From contig JAGACP010000140.1 of NCBI GenBank assembly GCA_017614055.1, positions 1 through 21,106 on the forward strand: a stretch of DNA of 21,106 nt, written 5' to 3'. Positions 7,264 through 15,997 of the stretch are shown piece after piece. The notes under the pieces were generated by a model. It made no database searches. It had not been told where the DNA came from and was given only the letters and a program-made list of their open reading frames with translations. The position numbers were made by a program, and so were the translations under genes. Position 1 is the first letter of the stretch. Every line of letters begins with the position of its first letter. Origin of the DNA: Erysipelotrichaceae bacterium. Its GTDB lineage: Bacteria > Bacillota_I > Bacilli_A > Erysipelotrichales > Erysipelotrichaceae.

Positions 7264-7802
7264 TGAACCGTTTACAAGAGAGATATATCAAGGAGATCAG
7301 ACCTGAGTTGATCAAGAAGCACAACTACAAGTCAACGATGGAATGCCCGAAGGTCGAGAAGATCGTCATCAACATGGGCGTAGGCGAAGCGGTTGCAGAG
7401 CCTAAGCACCTCGAGGATGCCGTAGCTGAACTGACGATGCTGTCGGGACAGAAGCCGATCATCACCAAGGCAAAGAAGTCCATCGCGAACTTCAAGCTGA
7501 GAGAAGGCACGCCTATCGGCTGCAAGGTCACTCTCAGAGGCCAGAGAATGTATGAATTCCTGGACAAGCTTCTCAACATCTCGCTGCCTCGCGTAAGAGA
7601 CTTCAGAGGCGTAAGCAATACCGCCTTTGACGGAAGAGGCAACTATACCCTGGGTATAAAGGAACAGATCATATTCCCTGAGATCGAATATGACAAGGTA
7701 AGCAAGGTCCGCGGCATGGACATCGTCATCGTCACATCCGCAAAGACCAACGAGGAAGCCAAGGAACTGCTGACAGAGCTTGGCATGCCGTTCGCAAGAT
7801 AG
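7263..7802 (+). CDS. rplE: 50S ribosomal protein L5
   Basis: L5 binds 5S rRNA together with L18 and contacts P-site tRNA and S13 in the 30S head. The 179-residue protein shows [70 protein letters not shown] and [16 protein letters not shown]. The ATG overlaps the rplX stop codon by one base and the site AAAGGGGGC lies inside rplX, so reinitiation coupling is expected. Confidence 0.98.
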   Translation: MNRLQERYIKEIRPELIKKHNYKSTMECPKVEKIVINMGVGEAVAEPKHLEDAVAELTMLSGQKPIITKAKKSIANFKLREGTPIGCKVTLRGQRMYEFLDKLLNISLPRVRDFRGVSNTAFDGRGNYTLGIKEQIIFPEIEYDKVSKVRGMDIVIVTSAKTNEEAKELLTELGMPFAR

Positions 7803-7819
7803 AAAGGAGAACTTAACAG

Positions 7820-8005
7820 ATGGCAAAAACTGCAATGAAAGTAAAGGCGCATCGTCCGGCTAAGTTCTCTACAAGAGCTTACACAAGATGCGAGAGATGC
7901 GGAAGACCGCACTCTGTATTGAGAAAATATAAACTGTGCCGTATCTGCTTCAGAGAACTGGCTTACAAGGGCCAGATCCCCGGAGTCAAGAAGGCCAGCT
8001 GGTAA
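7820..8005 (+). CDS. rpsN: 30S ribosomal protein S14, type Z (zinc-binding)
   Basis: The 61-residue product is the short zinc form of S14, with two CxxC pairs at Cys24/27 and Cys40/43 (CERCGRP and CRICFREL). S14 is in the 30S head, close to S3 and S10. The ending GVKKASW is the family signature. Bacteria with this form often have a second, zinc-independent copy elsewhere that is induced on zinc starvation; none is in this window. The AAAGGAG site precedes the ATG at normal distance. Confidence 0.98.
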   Translation: MAKTAMKVKAHRPAKFSTRAYTRCERCGRPHSVLRKYKLCRICFRELAYKGQIPGVKKASW

Positions 8006-8021
8006 AGGAGGGTAAAATCAA

Positions 8022-8417
8022 ATGACAGATCCAATTGCTGATATGCTCACAAGAATCAGAAATGGCATTGCTGCCGAGCACGACACTGTCGTCGTTCCTG
8101 CAAGCAAGATGAAAGTCGAGATTGCCCGCATCCTTAAACAGGAAGGCTACATCAACGGCTACAAGGTCGAGGGTGAGACAGCCAAAGACAGGACTATCAC
8201 GGTAGAACTGAAGTACGGACCGGACAACCAGAAGGTCATCACCGGTCTCAAGAGGATATCCAAGCCGGGCCTGAGGGTCTATGCCAAGGGCGGCAGCGTT
8301 CCAAGAGTGCTGAACGGTCTGGGTATCGCGATAATTTCCACATCCAAGGGTCTCATGACCGACCGCGACGCGAGAAAGAACAATCTCGGCGGCGAAGTCA
8401 TAGCCTACGTGTGGTAA
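8022..8417 (+). CDS. rpsH: 30S ribosomal protein S8
   Basis: S8 is a primary binder of the 16S central domain and the feedback repressor of the spc operon in E. coli. The 131-residue sequence has [34 protein letters not shown], the C-terminal [24 protein letters not shown] and the conserved STSKG rRNA-binding motif. The AAGGAGG site precedes it. I did not identify an S8-binding helix at the rplX-rplE junction by eye. Confidence 0.98.
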   Translation: MTDPIADMLTRIRNGIAAEHDTVVVPASKMKVEIARILKQEGYINGYKVEGETAKDRTITVELKYGPDNQKVITGLKRISKPGLRVYAKGGSVPRVLNGLGIAIISTSKGLMTDRDARKNNLGGEVIAYVW

Positions 8418-8433
8418 GCGGAAGGAGAATCTA

Positions 8434-8985
8434 ATGTCACGTATCGGAAACAAAACGATTACCATTCCTGCCGGATGCGAGATCAGCATCTCCGACAGCA
8501 ATGAGGTGACGGTAAAGGGTCCCAAGGGAACTTTATCACGTCAGTTCTCTCCACTGGTCGAGATCAAGGTGGATGGAACGGAAGTCAACTGCGTAAGAGC
8601 CAATGAAGAAAAGCACACCAAGCAGCTTCACGGCACTACCAGAGCATTACTGAACAACATGATCGTCGGTACTACCGAGGGCTTCTCCAGGACTCTGGAG
8701 ATAGTCGGTATCGGATACAAGGCCACGCTGGAAGGCAAGGTCCTCGATCTTGATCTGGGTTATTCCCATGACATCAAGTATCCGATCGAAGACGGTATCA
8801 CGATCGAAGTACCGAATCCGACGACCATCGTCGTTTCGGGAATCGACAAGCAGAGAGTCGGCGAAGTCGCCGCTCAGATAAGAGCCTACCGCAAACCTGA
8901 ACCTTACAAGGGCAAGGGCATCAGGTACAAGGGCGAACATGTCGCTCACAAGGAAGGCAAGACGGCTGTGGCCGGTGGCGCATAA
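8434..8985 (+). CDS. rplF: 50S ribosomal protein L6
   Basis: L6 sits at the base of the L7/L12 stalk near the sarcin-ricin loop and affects fidelity. It is 183 residues: MSRIGNKTITIPAG, VTVKGPKGTLSR, the second domain EIVGIGYKATLEG and the C-terminal YKGKGIRYKGEHVAHKEGKTA. Tandem stops (TAA TAG) end the gene. The AAGGAG site is 8 nt from the ATG. The protein is ordinary. Confidence 0.98.
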   Translation: MSRIGNKTITIPAGCEISISDSNEVTVKGPKGTLSRQFSPLVEIKVDGTEVNCVRANEEKHTKQLHGTTRALLNNMIVGTTEGFSRTLEIVGIGYKATLEGKVLDLDLGYSHDIKYPIEDGITIEVPNPTTIVVSGIDKQRVGEVAAQIRAYRKPEPYKGKGIRYKGEHVAHKEGKTAVAGGA

Positions 8986-9006
8986 TAGTGGGAAAGGAGC
9001 AAAGAT

Positions 9007-9363
9007 ATGTATTCTAAACAAGATAAGAACAAAGCTCGTCAGAGAAGACATGAACGTATCAGAAACAAAGTTTTCGGTACTGCTGAATGCCCACGTCTGA
9101 ATGTCTACCGTTCAAATGCCAACATTCATGCCCAGATAATCGACGATGAGAAGGGCAACACGCTTGTATCCTGCTCGTCAGTCGAACTCAAGCTGGAAAA
9201 CGGCGGCAATGTGGAAGCTGCCAAGACAGTAGGAACCAAACTCGGCGAAAGAGCCAAGGAAAAAGGAATCGAGAACGTTTGCTTCGACCGTGGCGGTTAT
9301 CTGTATCACGGCCGTGTCAAGGCGCTGGCTGAGGCAGCCAGAGAAGCCGGGCTTAAATTCTAG
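9007..9363 (+). CDS. rplR: 50S ribosomal protein L18
   Basis: L18 carries 5S rRNA into the central protuberance together with L5. The 118-residue protein starts [37 protein letters not shown], then has [19 protein letters not shown] and ends [26 protein letters not shown], the family signature. The gene has a GGAAAGGAG site, and rpsE follows by 11 nt in the normal order. Confidence 0.98.
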   Translation: MYSKQDKNKARQRRHERIRNKVFGTAECPRLNVYRSNANIHAQIIDDEKGNTLVSCSSVELKLENGGNVEAAKTVGTKLGERAKEKGIENVCFDRGGYLYHGRVKALAEAAREAGLKF

Positions 9364-9374
9364 GGAGTAACGAT

Positions 9375-9992
9375 ATGGAAGAAAATACTAACGTTGTTAA
9401 CGAAGTAAAGACTGAAGCTCCAGCAGCCGAAGCCAAGAGCGAAGGCAGAAGGGAATTCAGAAGAGACAATTCTAGAAGAGGAAACAACAACCGCCGATTC
9501 AACAAGGAAGTCAAAGAGTTTGAAGAGAGAGTCGTTCAGATCAACCGTATCTCCAAGACCGTCAAGGGCGGACGCAAGATGAGATTTGCGGCCATCGTCG
9601 TGGTCGGAGACAAGAAAGGCCGCGTAGGCTATGGTCTGGGCAAGGCCAACGAAGTCCCGGATGCCATCAGAAAGGCTACCGAGACGGCCAAGAAAAACGT
9701 CAGGAGGATTCCACTGGTCGACGGATTCCGTACGATCCCTCATGAGACGACAGGAAGATACGGTGCAGGTGAAGTCGTGCTTCGTCCTGCAGCCGAAGGT
9801 ACCGGTATCGTAGCGGGCGGCGTCGTGCGCGCCATCCTGGAGCTTGCCGGTGCTACCGACGTCATCACCAAGTGCGTCGGATCACGTACGCCGATCAACC
9901 AGGTGCATGCGACCATGAAGGCTCTGAGCGAACTGAAGACAGTCGAATCAGTAGCCAAGCTGCGCGGCATCAAGATCGAGGAAGTACGATAG
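9375..9992 (+). CDS. rpsE: 30S ribosomal protein S5, with low-complexity N-terminal extension
   Basis: S5 forms the mRNA entry tunnel with S3 and S4 and influences decoding accuracy; mutations in its loop near residues 20-30 (E. coli numbering) give spectinomycin resistance. The core is canonical ([64 protein letters not shown]). An extra stretch of about 40 residues precedes it. This is first acidic/Ala-Pro-rich ([12 protein letters not shown]), then Arg/Asn-rich ([13 protein letters not shown]), giving 205 residues against about 166. The ATG has a GGGAG site, so the extension is probably translated. rpmD would normally follow but is absent. Confidence 0.97.
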   Translation: MEENTNVVNEVKTEAPAAEAKSEGRREFRRDNSRRGNNNRRFNKEVKEFEERVVQINRISKTVKGGRKMRFAAIVVVGDKKGRVGYGLGKANEVPDAIRKATETAKKNVRRIPLVDGFRTIPHETTGRYGAGEVVLRPAAEGTGIVAGGVVRAILELAGATDVITKCVGSRTPINQVHATMKALSELKTVESVAKLRGIKIEEVR

Positions 9993-10002
9993 GAGGTGTG
10001 CG

Positions 10003-10443
10003 ATGAACTTACATGAAATGAAATACAATGACGGTGCAAGACACACCACGAAGAGACTCGGCCGCGGCCAGGGCTCCGGCCAGGGCAAGACTGCCGGCAA
10101 GGGTCACAAGGGACAGAACGCCAGATCCGGAGGCGGCGTAGCCATCGGTTTCGAAGGCGGACAGACTCCTATCTACAAGATCCTGCCTAAGAGAGGCTTC
10201 ACCAACATGAACCGTCTGGAGTATGCCATCGTGAACCTCAGCGATCTCAACAGATTCGACAACGGCACGACTGTAAACTACGAACTGCTTAAGCAGGCCG
10301 GCATCATCAAGAAGCCGCTTGACGGCTTGAAGGTGCTGGGCAACGGCAAGCTCGAGAAGAAGGTCAGCGTTGTCTGCAACAAGATCTCCAAGTCAGCTCA
10401 GGCTGCAATCGAAAAGGCAGGCGGCAAAGTAGAGGTGATCTAA
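10003..10443 (+). CDS. rplO: 50S ribosomal protein L15
   Basis: L15 binds many 23S helices late in assembly. The 146-residue sequence has the glycine-rich start [62 protein letters not shown] and the globular C-terminal domain. It follows rpsE by only 10 nt, with AGGAGGTG before the ATG, so there is no room for L30 in its standard position. secY begins directly after its stop codon. Confidence 0.98.
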   Translation: MNLHEMKYNDGARHTTKRLGRGQGSGQGKTAGKGHKGQNARSGGGVAIGFEGGQTPIYKILPKRGFTNMNRLEYAIVNLSDLNRFDNGTTVNYELLKQAGIIKKPLDGLKVLGNGKLEKKVSVVCNKISKSAQAAIEKAGGKVEVI

Positions 10444-11730
10444 ATGTTCAAAACATTCATAGATTTCTTCAAAAACAAAGATCTGCGCAAGCGTATACTG
10501 TTCACGCTGTTCATCCTGTTCATATTCCGTCTGGGTTCGTCCATTCCGGCACCGGGCGTGAATACGACGCTGATCAGCCTGAGCGCTAACTCGCTGCTCA
10601 ACATGATGAACATCCTGGGCGGCGGCTCCATCGAACAGATGTCGATATTCTCACTGGGCGTATCGCCGTACATCACCGCCAGCATCATCATCGAACTGCT
10701 GGCGATGGACATCATCCCTGCCCTGACCGAAATGGCCAGGTCGGGAAAGAAGGGCCGTCAGCAGATGGACCGCATCACCAGATACCTGGCGGTAGTCATG
10801 GCTCTGGTGCAGGGCTACTTCATCGTCCAGTATCTGGACCATGCGTATGCCGACTACGGTTTCGTCCAGAATCCGGGATTCACATCTTATCTGTACATCT
10901 CCGTGATCTTCACGGCGGGTACGATGCTGGTGCTGTGGCTGGCAGATCAGATCACCACCAAGGGCGTGGGAAATGGTACTTCAATGATCATCTTTGCGGG
11001 TATCGTGGCCGACATGCCCAACACGTTCAGAACAGTCTATGAAACGTTCCTGGGCGAGAATGCAACATCGACATTGGGTGTCGGCGGCTTCATCGCCTAC
11101 ATCGTCATGTTTATCGCGATCATCGTTCTGGTCGTGCTGATGCAGCTGGCGGAGAGAAGGATCCCCATCCAGCAGTCATCATCGCGCGCACTGAACAAGA
11201 CCAAGGGCGATCTAAACCATCTGCCTCTGAAGGTCAACTCCGCATCGGTAACTCCTGTCATCTTCGCTTCGGCGCTGATACAGGGACCGCAGATCATCGC
11301 TTCCTGGATCAACCAGGATGCGTACAACTGGCTCTCGGGCATTGCGGATTTCACCAGTCCGCTGTTCCTGTGCTTCTACGGAATGCTGATCATCCTGTTC
11401 ACGTTCTTCTATACCAACCTGACCATCGATCCGCAGAAGACGGCCGATGATCTGGGCAAGAACGGACAGTACATTCCGGGAGTTAGACCCGGAACGGAGA
11501 CGAAGAACTACATTTCGAAGGTGCTCAACAGGATCACCGTCCTGGGTTCGCTGCTGCTGACCTTCATCGCTCTGCTTCCGTACGTTACATCGATCGTGAC
11601 GGGACTGTCACAGAGGGCCGCCGTCGGCGGTACCGGTATCATCATCGTCGTCGGTGTCGCGATGGATACGATCAAGCAGATGAAGTCGCAGATGACTTCG
11701 AAACAGTATAAGAGCTTTGTAGGCAAATAG
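10444..11730 (+). CDS. secY: Preprotein translocase subunit SecY
   Basis: SecY is the ten-helix channel of the Sec translocon in the cytoplasmic membrane, working with SecE, SecG and SecA. The 428-residue protein has the expected hydrophobic segments spread along its length. Signature stretches include the plug region near GSIEQMSIFSLGVSPYITASII, TTKGVGNGTSMIIFAGIVAD, the cytosolic loop ERRIPIQQSS with the conserved basic residues, and the C-terminal GGTGIIIVVGVAMDTIKQ. It starts with no gap after rplO, with a GAGGTG site in rplO. Its presence in the spc operon ties translocon level to ribosome synthesis. Confidence 0.97.
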   Translation: MFKTFIDFFKNKDLRKRILFTLFILFIFRLGSSIPAPGVNTTLISLSANSLLNMMNILGGGSIEQMSIFSLGVSPYITASIIIELLAMDIIPALTEMARSGKKGRQQMDRITRYLAVVMALVQGYFIVQYLDHAYADYGFVQNPGFTSYLYISVIFTAGTMLVLWLADQITTKGVGNGTSMIIFAGIVADMPNTFRTVYETFLGENATSTLGVGGFIAYIVMFIAIIVLVVLMQLAERRIPIQQSSSRALNKTKGDLNHLPLKVNSASVTPVIFASALIQGPQIIASWINQDAYNWLSGIADFTSPLFLCFYGMLIILFTFFYTNLTIDPQKTADDLGKNGQYIPGVRPGTETKNYISKVLNRITVLGSLLLTFIALLPYVTSIVTGLSQRAAVGGTGIIIVVGVAMDTIKQMKSQMTSKQYKSFVGK

Positions 11731-11738
11731 GAGGAAAG

Positions 11739-12389
11739 ATGAATCTTCTGATAATCGGAGCACCGGGTGCCGGAAAAGGCACGATGTCTGAAAGGATCAT
11801 GGATGACTATCATCTGATCCATGTTTCGACGGGCGACATGCTCAGGGCGGCGGTCAAGAACGAAACGGCCGTAGGACTCAAGGCGCAGGAATACATGAAC
11901 AGGGGAGAACTGGTTCCCGACGAGATAATCCACGACATCATCGTCGAGAGATTCTCTCAGGACGACATGGAAGCGGGCTTCCTGTTCGACGGATATCCGC
12001 GCACCTATGCCCAGGCTGTCGATCTGGATGAGATCCTGAAGCAGCTCGGCAAGAAGCTGGACTGCGTGATCAACCTGAACATCGAAGATCAGGAGCTGAT
12101 CGAAAGGATCACCGGCAGAAGATTATGTCCTGCCTGCGGCGAGATCTACAACATCTACACCAAGCCAAGCAAAGTCGAAGGCGTATGTGACAGATGCGGT
12201 GAATCGCTGATACAAAGAAAAGATGATAATCTGGAGAGTCTGCAGGTCAGACTGTCCGAGTATCATAAGAATACTCAACCGGTAATTGAGTATTATCAGG
12301 AACTCGGTATCGTTAAAGATGTCGATGCGTCTAAGGACAAAGAAGACGTCTACAGCGATATCAGGGATATCCTGGAAGGGTTGTGTTGA
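11739..12389 (+). CDS. adk: Adenylate kinase, zinc-type LID
   Basis: Adenylate kinase interconverts ATP + AMP and 2 ADP in the cytosol. The P-loop GAPGAGKGT is at residues 7-15, the AMP-binding STGDMLR at about 30-36, and DGYPRT at about 84-89. The long LID domain carries four cysteines (Cys130, 133, 150 and 153) that bind structural zinc in Gram-positive enzymes. At 216 residues its length is standard. The TAGGAGG site lies at the secY stop codon. The stop codon overlaps the first base of the map start, so the two are translationally coupled. Confidence 0.97.
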   Translation: MNLLIIGAPGAGKGTMSERIMDDYHLIHVSTGDMLRAAVKNETAVGLKAQEYMNRGELVPDEIIHDIIVERFSQDDMEAGFLFDGYPRTYAQAVDLDEILKQLGKKLDCVINLNIEDQELIERITGRRLCPACGEIYNIYTKPSKVEGVCDRCGESLIQRKDDNLESLQVRLSEYHKNTQPVIEYYQELGIVKDVDASKDKEDVYSDIRDILEGLC

Positions 12390-13141
12390 TGATTTCGATC
12401 AAATCGCCCCGCGAGATCGAACTTATGGACATTGCCGGCACCATCGTGGCAAGAGTCCATAGGAAGATGAAAGAGGTCATCAGACCGGGTATATCGACAC
12501 TGGAACTGAACCGGATCGCCGAAGAGGTCATCCGGGAGAACGGTGCGACCCCGTCATTCAAGAACTATCAGGGCTTTCCATGCGCGGTATGCACGTCGGT
12601 CAACGACATGCTCGTGCATGGAATACCCGATCATACGATCCTGAAGGACGGAGACATCATCACAGTCGATGTCGGCGCCTGCTACAAGGGCTATCACGGT
12701 GATTCAGGCTGGACGTATACCGTCGGCAGCGTTACCGATCCGAAAGTATTGGAGCTGCTGAAGGTAACCGAAGAATCGTTGTATGTAGGACTTGAACAGG
12801 TGAAACCCGGAAATCACATCGGCGATGTTGCCAATGCGATTCAGACTTATGTCGAATCCTACGGCTTCTCGCTTCCGAGTGAGTACACCGGACATGGCAT
12901 AGGCAGAAGCGTTCACGAGGATCCCTACGTTCCCAATGTCGGGAAGCCGGGGACTCTGGAAGTGCTCAGAAAGGGCATGTGCATAGCGGTCGAACCGATG
13001 GTATTCATGGGTTCGGCGAAGTGCTACACCCTGCCTGACGGATGGGGAGTGAAAAGCTGCGACCATTCGTGGGCTGCGCACTATGAACACACTGTCGCCA
13101 TTACGGACGATGGTTGCAGGATTTTGACAAAGGAGGACTGA
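12389..13141 (+). CDS. map: Methionine aminopeptidase, type I
   Basis: This enzyme removes the initiator Met from nascent proteins. I chose the ATG at 12389, overlapping the adk stop codon by one base, rather than the upstream GTG at 12383. It gives [13 protein letters not shown], the usual family start, and has GGAAGGG at good distance. The product is 250 residues. The five metal ligands are all visible: Asp94 (TVDVG), Asp105 (GDSGW), His169 (GHGIG), Glu202 (VEPM) and Glu233 (YEHTV), with substrate His77 in LVHG. There is no N-terminal zinc-finger extension. The last codons contain the Shine-Dalgarno site of infA. Confidence 0.96.
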   Translation: MISIKSPREIELMDIAGTIVARVHRKMKEVIRPGISTLELNRIAEEVIRENGATPSFKNYQGFPCAVCTSVNDMLVHGIPDHTILKDGDIITVDVGACYKGYHGDSGWTYTVGSVTDPKVLELLKVTEESLYVGLEQVKPGNHIGDVANAIQTYVESYGFSLPSEYTGHGIGRSVHEDPYVPNVGKPGTLEVLRKGMCIAVEPMVFMGSAKCYTLPDGWGVKSCDHSWAAHYEHTVAITDDGCRILTKED

Positions 13142-13145
13142 TTAT

Positions 13146-13364
13146 TTGGCAAAACAGGATGTAATCGAAATCGAAGGTGTCGTAACGGACACATTACCCA
13201 ATGCACAATTCAAGGTGAAACTGGAGAACGGTCACGAGATTCTTGCTCACGTTTCTGGTAAAATCCGCATGCACTACATTCGCATTTTACCAGGGGATAA
13301 AGTGACGGTAGAGATTTCACCCTATGACTTAACACGTGGGCGCATAACGTATAGATTCAAGTAA
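13146..13364 (+). CDS. infA: Translation initiation factor IF-1 (TTG start)
   Basis: IF-1 blocks the 30S A site during initiation. The 72-residue OB-fold protein is canonical: [57 protein letters not shown], then RGRITYRFK. It must start with TTG at 13146. No ATG or GTG is available at the right place, and the family always begins MAK. AAAGGAGGA is located in the end of map, about 10 nt upstream. Base use (CGC, CGT, GGG, TTA codons) looks slightly different from the AGA-rich ribosomal genes around it, without other evidence of transfer. Confidence 0.96.
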   Translation: MAKQDVIEIEGVVTDTLPNAQFKVKLENGHEILAHVSGKIRMHYIRILPGDKVTVEISPYDLTRGRITYRFK

Positions 13365-13380
13365 TCTAGGGAGGGAAAAC

Positions 13381-13494
13381 ATGAAAGTCAGACCATCTGT
13401 AAAACCAATGTGCGACAAATGCCGCGTCATCAAGCGCAGAGGCCGCGTAATGGTTATTTGTGAAAACCCTAAACACAAACAGAGACAGGGTTAA
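13381..13494 (+). CDS. rpmJ: 50S ribosomal protein L36 (zinc form)
   Basis: This 37-residue protein is one of the smallest ribosomal proteins. It starts [14 protein letters not shown] and ends KHKQRQG, with Cys11, Cys14, Cys27 and His32 as the zinc ligands of the C+ form. The AGGGAGGG site lies 16 nt after infA. The order infA-rpmJ-rpsM is standard in Bacillota. Confidence 0.97.
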   Translation: MKVRPSVKPMCDKCRVIKRRGRVMVICENPKHKQRQG

Positions 13495-13511
13495 AAGGGA
13501 GGAAAGAGTAA

Positions 13512-13877
13512 ATGGCTCGTATTGCTGGAGTTGACATTCCTAACGACAAGCGCGTAGTAGTGTCACTGACTTATATTTACGGTGTTGGATTGACCACAGC
13601 CAAGAAGGTTTTGGCTGAAAACAATATCTCCGAAGACATCAGAGTCAAGGATCTGACGGATGACCAGATGAACGCCATCCGTAAGTCGCTGGAAGACTAC
13701 AAGCTCGAAGGCGACCTCAGAAGAGAGACTCAGCTCAACATCAAGCGTCTCATGGAGATCGGCTGCTACCGCGGCATCAGGCACAGGAAGGGCCTTCCTG
13801 TCAGAGGACAGAGGACCAAGACCAATGCCAGGACGCGCAAGGGTCCTAGAAGAACCGTGGCCAACAAGAAGAAGTAA
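13512..13877 (+). CDS. rpsM: 30S ribosomal protein S13
   Basis: S13 is in the 30S head, makes bridge B1 with L5 and its C-terminal tail reaches the P-site tRNA. The 121-residue sequence shows [15 protein letters not shown], a helix-hairpin-helix-like [47 protein letters not shown] and the basic tail [17 protein letters not shown]. The AAGGGAGG site is well placed. Confidence 0.98.
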   Translation: MARIAGVDIPNDKRVVVSLTYIYGVGLTTAKKVLAENNISEDIRVKDLTDDQMNAIRKSLEDYKLEGDLRRETQLNIKRLMEIGCYRGIRHRKGLPVRGQRTKTNARTRKGPRRTVANKKK

Positions 13878-13889
13878 GGAGGATGAACA

Positions 13890-14282
13890 ATGGCACAGAA
13901 AGCAAAGACGACGCGCAAGAAGCGTGTCAAGAAGAATATTGCCAGTGGCGTTGCACATGTCCACTCAACATTCAATAACACTATCGTAACCATTACCGAC
14001 GACGCCGGTAACGTAATAGCCTGGTCAAGTGCAGGCGCACTCGGATACAAGGGTTCGAGAAAGTCTACCCCTTATGCCGCACAGCTGGTTTCCGAAGCTG
14101 CAGGCAAGACCGCCATGGATCATGGCATGAAGAAGGTCGACGTCAACGTCAAGGGTCCGGGTCCGGGCAGAGAAGCTGCGATCAGAGCACTGGCTACCGC
14201 GGGACTGGAGATCACTTCGATCAACGACGTGACGCCTATTCCGCACAACGGCTGCCGTCCACCTAAGAAGCCTAGAGGATAA
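13890..14282 (+). CDS. rpsK: 30S ribosomal protein S11
   Basis: S11 lies on the 30S platform near the Shine-Dalgarno helix. The 130-residue protein has a basic start ([34 protein letters not shown]) and the signature [21 protein letters not shown], then [17 protein letters not shown]. In Clostridia rpsD would follow; here rpoA follows after 11 nt, as in Bacilli. Confidence 0.98.
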   Translation: MAQKAKTTRKKRVKKNIASGVAHVHSTFNNTIVTITDDAGNVIAWSSAGALGYKGSRKSTPYAAQLVSEAAGKTAMDHGMKKVDVNVKGPGPGREAAIRALATAGLEITSINDVTPIPHNGCRPPKKPRG

Positions 14283-14293
14283 GGAGGAGACAT

Positions 14294-15256
14294 ATGAATA
14301 AATTTGAACGTCCAAAATTTAAAGTAAGTGAATATGTTGAATCTGATAATTACGGCAAATTCGTGATATCTCCTCTGGAAAGAGGATTCGGCACCACCCT
14401 GGGCAACGCATTGAGAAGAACGATGATCTCCTCACTGCCGGGTGCTGCAGTATACTCGATCAAGATCGACGGAGTGTTCCATGAATTCTCTTCGATCAAG
14501 GGCGTCAGAGAAGATGTTACAATGATCATCCTCAACATCAAGGATCTCATCCTTGATATAAACGATGATGATGTATATACATTAAGGGTATCCGCAAAGG
14601 GTCCGTGCACGGTCAAGGCAGAAGACATCATCCTGCCGGCCGGCGTGGAGATCCTGAATCCCGAGCTTGAGCTTGCGCACCTGGACAAGGGCGGCGAACT
14701 CGACATCGAACTGCTTGCGAGAAAGGGCAGAGGCTATGTCTCCGCCGAAGAAAACAAGCAGCGGTACCAGGGTTCATCGCAGGGTATCGGCACGATATAT
14801 ACGGACTCCATCTATACTCCTGTAGTCAAGGCCAACTACGCAGTCGAACCTACGCGTGTGGGACAGTCTGCGAAGTATGACGAACTGACCATGGAAGTAT
14901 GGACCAATGGTTCCATCGATCCGAAAGAGTCGATCGCGCTCGCTTCGAAGATCCTGATGTCTCATCTCGAGCTCCTCACGGAGATCGACGAGGAAGTCAG
15001 CGGGATGGATTCGGTAATGAAGGAATACTTCGATGCCGACAAGACCAAGAAGATCAACATGACGATCGATGATCTCGATCTGACCGTCAGGTCATACAAC
15101 TGTCTCAAGAGAGCTGGCATCTCGACAGTCGACGAACTGACCCAGAAGACCGAGGAAGAAATGAGCAGAGTGAGAAATCTCGGCAAGAAGTCTCTCAAGG
15201 AAGTCAAAGAGAAGCTGCAGGCTTTCAATCTCTCGTTCAAATCAAATGAAGATTAA
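14294..15256 (+). CDS. rpoA: DNA-directed RNA polymerase subunit alpha
   Basis: The alpha dimer nucleates RNA polymerase assembly. The 320-residue protein has the N-terminal domain (SPLERGFGTTLGNALRRTMISSLPGAAV, about 27-54; EPTRVGQ, about 187-193), a linker around 230-245, and the C-terminal domain with DLDLTVRSYNCLKRAGISTVDELTQK and RNLGKKSLKEVKEKL, which binds UP elements and activators. The AAGGAGG site precedes the start. Length and motifs are standard. Confidence 0.98.
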   Translation: MNKFERPKFKVSEYVESDNYGKFVISPLERGFGTTLGNALRRTMISSLPGAAVYSIKIDGVFHEFSSIKGVREDVTMIILNIKDLILDINDDDVYTLRVSAKGPCTVKAEDIILPAGVEILNPELELAHLDKGGELDIELLARKGRGYVSAEENKQRYQGSSQGIGTIYTDSIYTPVVKANYAVEPTRVGQSAKYDELTMEVWTNGSIDPKESIALASKILMSHLELLTEIDEEVSGMDSVMKEYFDADKTKKINMTIDDLDLTVRSYNCLKRAGISTVDELTQKTEEEMSRVRNLGKKSLKEVKEKLQAFNLSFKSNED

Positions 15257-15270
15257 GGAGGAAATGAAAT

Positions 15271-15627
15271 ATGTGGAATCGTAGATTAGGCAGAACAGCT
15301 GAACACAGAGTAGCCCTTCTTAAGAATATGGCAACTGATCTGATATTGAAAGGCAAGATTGAAACTACCGAAATGAAGGCTAAGGAATTAAGAAGCGTAG
15401 TGGATCATCTCATCACTGTTGCGAAAAAAGGTGACTTGGCCGCAAGAAGGCAGGCGACATCTTACTTAAGAGACGTAACTACAGCCGACGGCAAGAATGC
15501 TGTTCAGGTATTGTTCGATGAACTGGCACCTCGTTACAAGGATCGTAACGGCGGTTACACCAGAGTCGTCAAGACAGGCATCAGAAAAGGCGATGCCGCT
15601 CCGATGGCTTATATCGAACTGGTATAA
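15271..15627 (+). CDS. rplQ: 50S ribosomal protein L17
   Basis: L17 lies near the tunnel exit. The 118-residue product shows [46 protein letters not shown] and the C-terminal [25 protein letters not shown]. It is the last gene of the cluster: AAGGAGG precedes it and a hairpin terminator starts 7 nt after the stop codon. The ECF transporter genes and truA that often follow rplQ in Bacillota are not here. Confidence 0.98.
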   Translation: MWNRRLGRTAEHRVALLKNMATDLILKGKIETTEMKAKELRSVVDHLITVAKKGDLAARRQATSYLRDVTTADGKNAVQVLFDELAPRYKDRNGGYTRVVKTGIRKGDAAPMAYIELV

Positions 15628-15633
15628 CAAAGA

Positions 15634-15664
15634 CAAAGCTCCCTTACAAGGGAGCTTTGATTAT
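15634..15664 (+). terminator. Terminator of the ribosomal protein cluster
   Basis: A perfect 10-bp stem (15634-15643 with 15650-15659) has a 6-nt loop. The T tract is weak (ATTAT after the stem), so some readthrough into the toxin-antitoxin genes is conceivable. It lies directly after the rplQ stop codon. Confidence 0.75.
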
Positions 15665-15686
15665 GTCTGAATTCAGATAGTAGAAT
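15657..15686 (+). promoter_or_regulatory. Possible promoter and operator of the toxin-antitoxin pair
   Basis: TTGATT (15657-15662) and TAGAAT (15681-15686) with an 18-bp spacer resemble a sigma-A promoter. A perfect 12-bp palindrome (TCTGAATTCAGA, 15666-15677) fills the spacer. Antitoxins of this family usually bind such palindromes and repress their own operon. That link is inferred, and the promoter match is only moderate. Confidence 0.4.
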
Positions 15687-15728
15687 AATATTAAGAATAT
15701 GATAAAATAATGCTATGGAGGATCTGCA

Positions 15729-15995
15729 ATGACAATTTATCCATCAGCAAAAATCCGGCAGAATTACAATGAAGTTTCCAGGAAATGCAGGGAGATCAAA
15801 GAACCGATCTTTCTGACCAAAAACGGCGAAGGCGATCTGGTCGTCATGGACATCGAAACATTCAACAGAAGAGAAAAGATGATCAGTCTGAGAGAAGAAC
15901 TTCTATCCGTTGAAGAAGACAGACTCGCCGGAAGGATGGGCATGGACATCGATTCACTGGATAAGAAACTTGATAAGATGATCGAGGAGCTTTGA
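15729..15995 (+). CDS. Phd/YefM-family antitoxin
   Basis: The 88-residue protein has the Phd/YefM pattern: an N-terminal DNA-binding half with SAKIRQNYNEVSRKCREIKEPIFLTKNGEGDLVVMDIETF, then a helical, charged C-terminus (LDKKLDKMIEEL) expected to wrap the toxin. ATG at 15729 has TGGAGGA about 8 nt upstream. It overlaps or nearly touches the downstream toxin gene, the antitoxin-first order normal for type II systems. Family recognition is by eye from the characteristic middle segment. The exact cognate family (YefM, RelB-like) cannot be fixed. Confidence 0.85.
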   Translation: MTIYPSAKIRQNYNEVSRKCREIKEPIFLTKNGEGDLVVMDIETFNRREKMISLREELLSVEEDRLAGRMGMDIDSLDKKLDKMIEEL

Positions 15996-15997
15996 TC

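Noticed and set aside
7880..7990. Cysteine pairs in S14, L36 and adenylate kinase considered as an unusual zinc theme
   Set aside because: All three are standard zinc forms of these proteins in Bacillota.
12383..12388. GTG/TTG starts for map upstream of the ATG
   Set aside because: The ATG at 12389 matches the family start [11 protein letters not shown] and overlaps the adk stop codon with good spacing to GGAAGGG.
14283..14293. Absence of rpsD between rpsK and rpoA considered as a loss
   Set aside because: In Bacilli and relatives rpsD is normally located elsewhere, so this order is ordinary.
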